The notes under the pieces are model-generated. The model had not been told where the DNA came from. It saw only the letters and a program-made list of their open reading frames with translations, and made no database searches. A program made the position numbers and the translations under genes. A stretch of 7,662 nt of DNA from Christensenellaceae bacterium (GTDB lineage: Bacteria; Bacillota; Clostridia; Christensenellales; SZUA-584): contig JAAXZP010000303.1 of the NCBI GenBank assembly GCA_012719815.1, positions 1 through 7,662 of the forward strand. The letters run 5' to 3'. Below, one piece after another: positions 6,181 through 7,662 of the stretch (positions are counted from its first letter, which is position 1; each line of letters starts with the position of its first letter).

Positions 6181-6259
6181 CTGGCGGGAAACCTCGCGTT
6201 TCCCCGCCAGCTTTAACGGTTCTGCGCAGTTCCTTACTCCTCGAAACTATGCAGAACTG
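6181..6259. repeat. Two-hairpin structured repeat (copy B), possible rubrerythrin terminator
   Basis: The first hairpin pairs CTGGCGGGAAAC (6181-6192) with GTTTCCCCGCCAG (6198-6210), 12 bp with one bulged base. It starts 5 nt after the rubrerythrin stop and is followed by CTTTAA, so it may act as a weak terminator. The second pairs 6217-6231 with 6245-6259, 14 of 15 positions counting G-U, around a 13-nt loop. Order, spacing (6 against 8 nt between hairpins), stem length and loop length match hairpins 2 and 3 of the array at 1237-1309. Shared sequence includes GAAACCTC in the first hairpin and a 10-of-13 match around CTGCGC in the second. Confidence 0.7.
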
Positions 6260-6263
6260 AAAG

Positions 6264-6371
6264 GTGTGGGCTTCGCGGGCGGATCCGTCTCGCACGAAGC
6301 ATATCACGTAAATTATATAAAGAAACATTTGACGATGAGAAGGACGGAGCATATGCCCGTTTTGCCCACAC
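6264..6371. other. Long-range inverted repeat enclosing nested palindromes; no clear gene
   Basis: GTGTGGGC (6264-6271) is repeated inverted as GCCCACAC (6364-6371). Inside are GCTTCG (6270-6275) with CGAAGC (6295-6300), around an 8-bp palindrome, CGGATCCG. The whole gap could fold into one extended structure closed by the terminator at 6399. The plus strand is open in the rubrerythrin frame from 6176 to a TAG at 6425-6427, but no start codon has a good ribosome binding site, so I do not call a gene. Confidence 0.35.
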
Positions 6372-6398
6372 ATTTTATAAATACCATTGGGACGGCTG

Positions 6399-6425
6399 AA
6401 AGGCGGAGACGTAACTCCGCCTTTT
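6399..6425 (+). terminator. Intrinsic terminator, possibly bidirectional
   Basis: AAAGGCGGAG (6399-6408) and CTCCGCCTTT (6415-6424) form a perfect 10-bp stem with a 6-nt loop; the stem ends in four T on the plus strand and the flank is A-rich, so it may also stop minus-strand transcripts from the endonuclease gene. Confidence 0.8.
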
Positions 6426-6465
6426 AGTGTTGGTTAACTATTCGGTCCGAATTAAGGGAATATGC

Positions 6466-6972
6466 TTATAAGTCAATACCAATAACATAGATAGGTACTT
6501 GTATTGCACTCTTAAGGAGAGGTAAATAGCGGACTACCTTTTCAAATGTGAGAGATCCTTCCCAATTTTGTCTTAATTCATTTTTCATAATATTTTGAAA
6601 ATTTCGGGTAGTTGTGATATATATTCCAACATCAATTTTATCAAAACCAGAATAAGAAGCTACTTGAAATTTAAGAAGGTCAATGCCAATAAAAGAAGAA
6701 TGACCAAACTCAACTTCAATACCGATTCTATTTTTTAAAAAGTCCATTTTCGCATACGCATCTATATTTTCATTAAATACAGCGGGTTGCCTCTGCCATC
6801 CTTTTTCCAAAAATAATTGATCAAGAATTGCATTAAACTTAGGTCTGCTGAGATTTCTAACATCAATACGAGGGTCACTCAATATTTGTTCAACTTCTTG
6901 TTTCAAAGAGAGATTGCTATTTAATACTTGTTCAGCAAATCTGAAAGAATATATCTTTAATCTGATATTCAT
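6466..6972 (-). CDS. BglII/BstYI-like type II restriction endonuclease, solitary
   Basis: The 168-residue protein resembles the BglII family of PD-(D/E)XK endonucleases, which cut short palindromic DNA sites. The core is D77-x8-E86-x-E88 within MDFLKNRIGIEVEFGHSSF; this spacing equals that of BglII D84, E93 and Q95 as I recall them, with Glu in place of the usual Gln. The following VASYSGFDKIDVGIYITT and C-terminal VPIYVIGIDL fit the fold's later strands. BglII itself is 223 residues, so this is a short form. ATG 6972 has GGTGA 4 nt upstream and an extended -10 promoter about 46 nt upstream. The gene is strongly AT-rich, unlike rubrerythrin and glf beside it, indicating transfer. No cognate methyltransferase is in the window; neighbouring genes are unrelated. 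It may be an orphan or a decayed restriction system, or a non-restriction nuclease. Confidence 0.7.
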   Translation of the reverse strand: MNIRLKIYSFRFAEQVLNSNLSLKQEVEQILSDPRIDVRNLSRPKFNAILDQLFLEKGWQRQPAVFNENIDAYAKMDFLKNRIGIEVEFGHSSFIGIDLLKFQVASYSGFDKIDVGIYITTTRNFQNIMKNELRQNWEGSLTFEKVVRYLPLLKSAIQVPIYVIGIDL

Positions 6973-6999
6973 TTATTCACCATTTTGATAAATAATATT

Positions 7000-7052
7000 T
7001 TATTGGTTTCTATAGGTATTATATCATATCCACAAGATATTTCTACCAATAA
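7000..7052. repeat. Inverted repeat flanking the endonuclease promoter
   Basis: TTATTGGT (7000-7007) and ACCAATAA (7045-7052) are perfect 8-bp arms 37 nt apart, placed on either side of the endonuclease -10 region. They could be a two-site operator, a remnant of element ends, or chance in AT-rich DNA. Confidence 0.35.
7018..7026 (-). promoter_or_regulatory. Extended -10 promoter of the endonuclease gene
   Basis: On the minus strand TGATATAAT (7026-7018) is an extended -10 with a perfect TATAAT; no good -35 lies 16-18 nt upstream, which an extended -10 can tolerate. It gives a leader of about 40 nt to the ATG at 6972. Confidence 0.5.
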
Positions 7053-7080
7053 GTCTTGCCTCTGCCAAAATGGTGCGCAC

Positions 7081-7109
7081 TTCACGAAGGGCGAAAAAGG
7101 TGGTATAGT
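7081..7109 (+). promoter_or_regulatory. Promoter and leader of glf
   Basis: TTCACG (7081-7086), 17 nt, then TATAGT (7104-7109) make a moderate sigma-A promoter. The leader contains a small palindrome, AGGGGCAAGCCCCT (7123-7136), too short and without a T-run to be a terminator. The ribosome binding site is AAAGGA (7156-7161). Confidence 0.5.
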
Positions 7110-7169
7110 AAACAATACAATGAGGGGCAAGCCCCTGGGCGCTGACCAAAGCATGAAAGGATTAAACCT

Positions 7170-7662
7170 ATGATATACGACTATCTGGTCGTGGGGAGCG
7201 GCCTTTTTGGCGCGACGTTCGCGTACGAAGCGACGCGGCGGGGGAAAACCTGCCTTGTCGTGGAGAAGCGGAATCACGTGGGCGGCAACATTTATTGCGA
7301 CTGCCGCGACGGCATCAACATCCACCGCTACGGCGCGCACATATTCCACACGAGCCTTCGGTCCGTCTGGGACTATATCTGCGGGTTCGCGGAGATGAAC
7401 CACTTTATCAACTCCCCGGTGGCGAACTACAAAGGCGAGCTGTATAACCTCCCGTTCAACATGAACACGTTCAACAAAATGTGGAGCGTGGTGACGCCCA
7501 GAGAGGCGCAGGAGATGATCGAGCGGCAGCGCGCCGAGATCACGGGCGAGCCGCGCAACCTCGAAGAGCAGGCGATATCGCTGGTGGGACGGGACATATA
7601 CGAGAAGCTGGTGAAAGGGTACACCGAAAAGCAGTGGGGAAGGCCCTGCACCGAGCTGCCGG
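7170..7662 (+). CDS. glf: UDP-galactopyranose mutase, 5' part (continues past window)
   Basis: UDP-galactopyranose mutase is an FAD enzyme that interconverts UDP-galactopyranose and UDP-galactofuranose for cell-surface polysaccharides. The first 164 residues are visible. The N-terminal dinucleotide fold is YDYLVVGSGLFGATFA (3-18) with the G-x-G-x-x-G motif, and the FAD-ribose acidic residue is E32 in VVEKR. Further family hallmarks follow: HVGGNIY (36-42), IHRYGAHIFHT (51-61), FINSPVANYKGELYNLPFN (79-97) and GYTEKQWGRP (150-159). ATG 7170 has AAAGGA 8 nt upstream. A GC-rich coding sequence starts abruptly after the AT-rich endonuclease island, which is transcribed divergently. The frame is still open at the window edge; full-length members are about 370 residues. 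It probably opens a polysaccharide or glycosyltransferase cluster lying downstream, which I infer only from the usual context of glf. Confidence 0.95.
   Translation, partial: MIYDYLVVGSGLFGATFAYEATRRGKTCLVVEKRNHVGGNIYCDCRDGINIHRYGAHIFHTSLRSVWDYICGFAEMNHFINSPVANYKGELYNLPFNMNTFNKMWSVVTPREAQEMIERQRAEITGEPRNLEEQAISLVGRDIYEKLVKGYTEKQWGRPCTELP

Noticed and set aside
6440..6452. Short palindrome ATTCGG-T-CCGAAT downstream of the endonuclease
   Set aside because: Only 6-bp arms, no T-run and no promoter nearby; too short to assign a role, and the strong terminator at 6399-6425 already serves this gap.
6969..7403. Long minus-strand frame ending exactly at the endonuclease start, which might be a methyltransferase C-terminus
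   Set aside because: Most of it is antisense to glf; only about 40 codons lie outside, they show no methyltransferase motif, and they contain the likely endonuclease promoter.

Overview
The window suggests a strictly anaerobic, fermentative member of the Firmicutes (Clostridia) with a GC-rich chromosome. An [FeFe]-hydrogenase and a rubrerythrin point to anaerobic hydrogen metabolism and peroxide defence. Shine-Dalgarno sequences are strong (GGAGG/GGAGGG) and promoters are sigma-A-like. I cannot name the species. The GC-rich genes read as host-like; two AT-rich islands (about 1340-1910 and 6430-7110) look like acquired DNA.

Layout. (1) 1-1103 +: 3' part of an iron-only hydrogenase with an unusual C-terminal basic and coiled-coil tail. 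(2) 1104-1970: no large gene; a run of GC-rich hairpins (1201-1309), an AT-rich orphan gene on the minus strand with its own promoter (1399-1611), a seven-codon reading frame or gene remnant, and an intrinsic terminator at 1791-1820. (3) 1909-3675 +: promoter, a 41-residue charged protein overlapping a 513-residue DUF4173-type membrane protein, and a strong terminator. (4) 3744-4060 -: a small conserved-looking gene broken by a one-base frameshift, with promoter and Shine-Dalgarno intact. (5) 4089-5479 -: two overlapping genes, a DUF6291-type replisome-organiser-like protein with an Asp-Thr repeat linker, then a DnaC/IstB-type helicase-loader ATPase; this is a phage- or element-style replication pair. 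(6) 5555-6210 +: rubrerythrin with a clear promoter and a 23-bp inverted repeat just upstream of it. (7) 6181-6425: structured DNA related to the hairpin array at 1237-1309, ending in a perfect 10-bp terminator hairpin. (8) 6466-6972 -: an AT-rich BglII-like restriction endonuclease with no methyltransferase in view. (9) 7081-7662 +: promoter and 5' part of UDP-galactopyranose mutase (glf), running off the end.

How the parts relate. The window is a mosaic of short transcription units, most with their own promoter or terminator, rather than one pathway. Hydrogenase and rubrerythrin fit the same anaerobic lifestyle. The replication pair, the lone endonuclease, the orphan AT-rich gene and the repeats mark an accessory, recombination-prone region. 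The best candidates for something little described are the paired two-hairpin repeat (copies at 1237-1309 and 6181-6259) and the solitary BglII-like nuclease whose promoter lies inside an inverted repeat.
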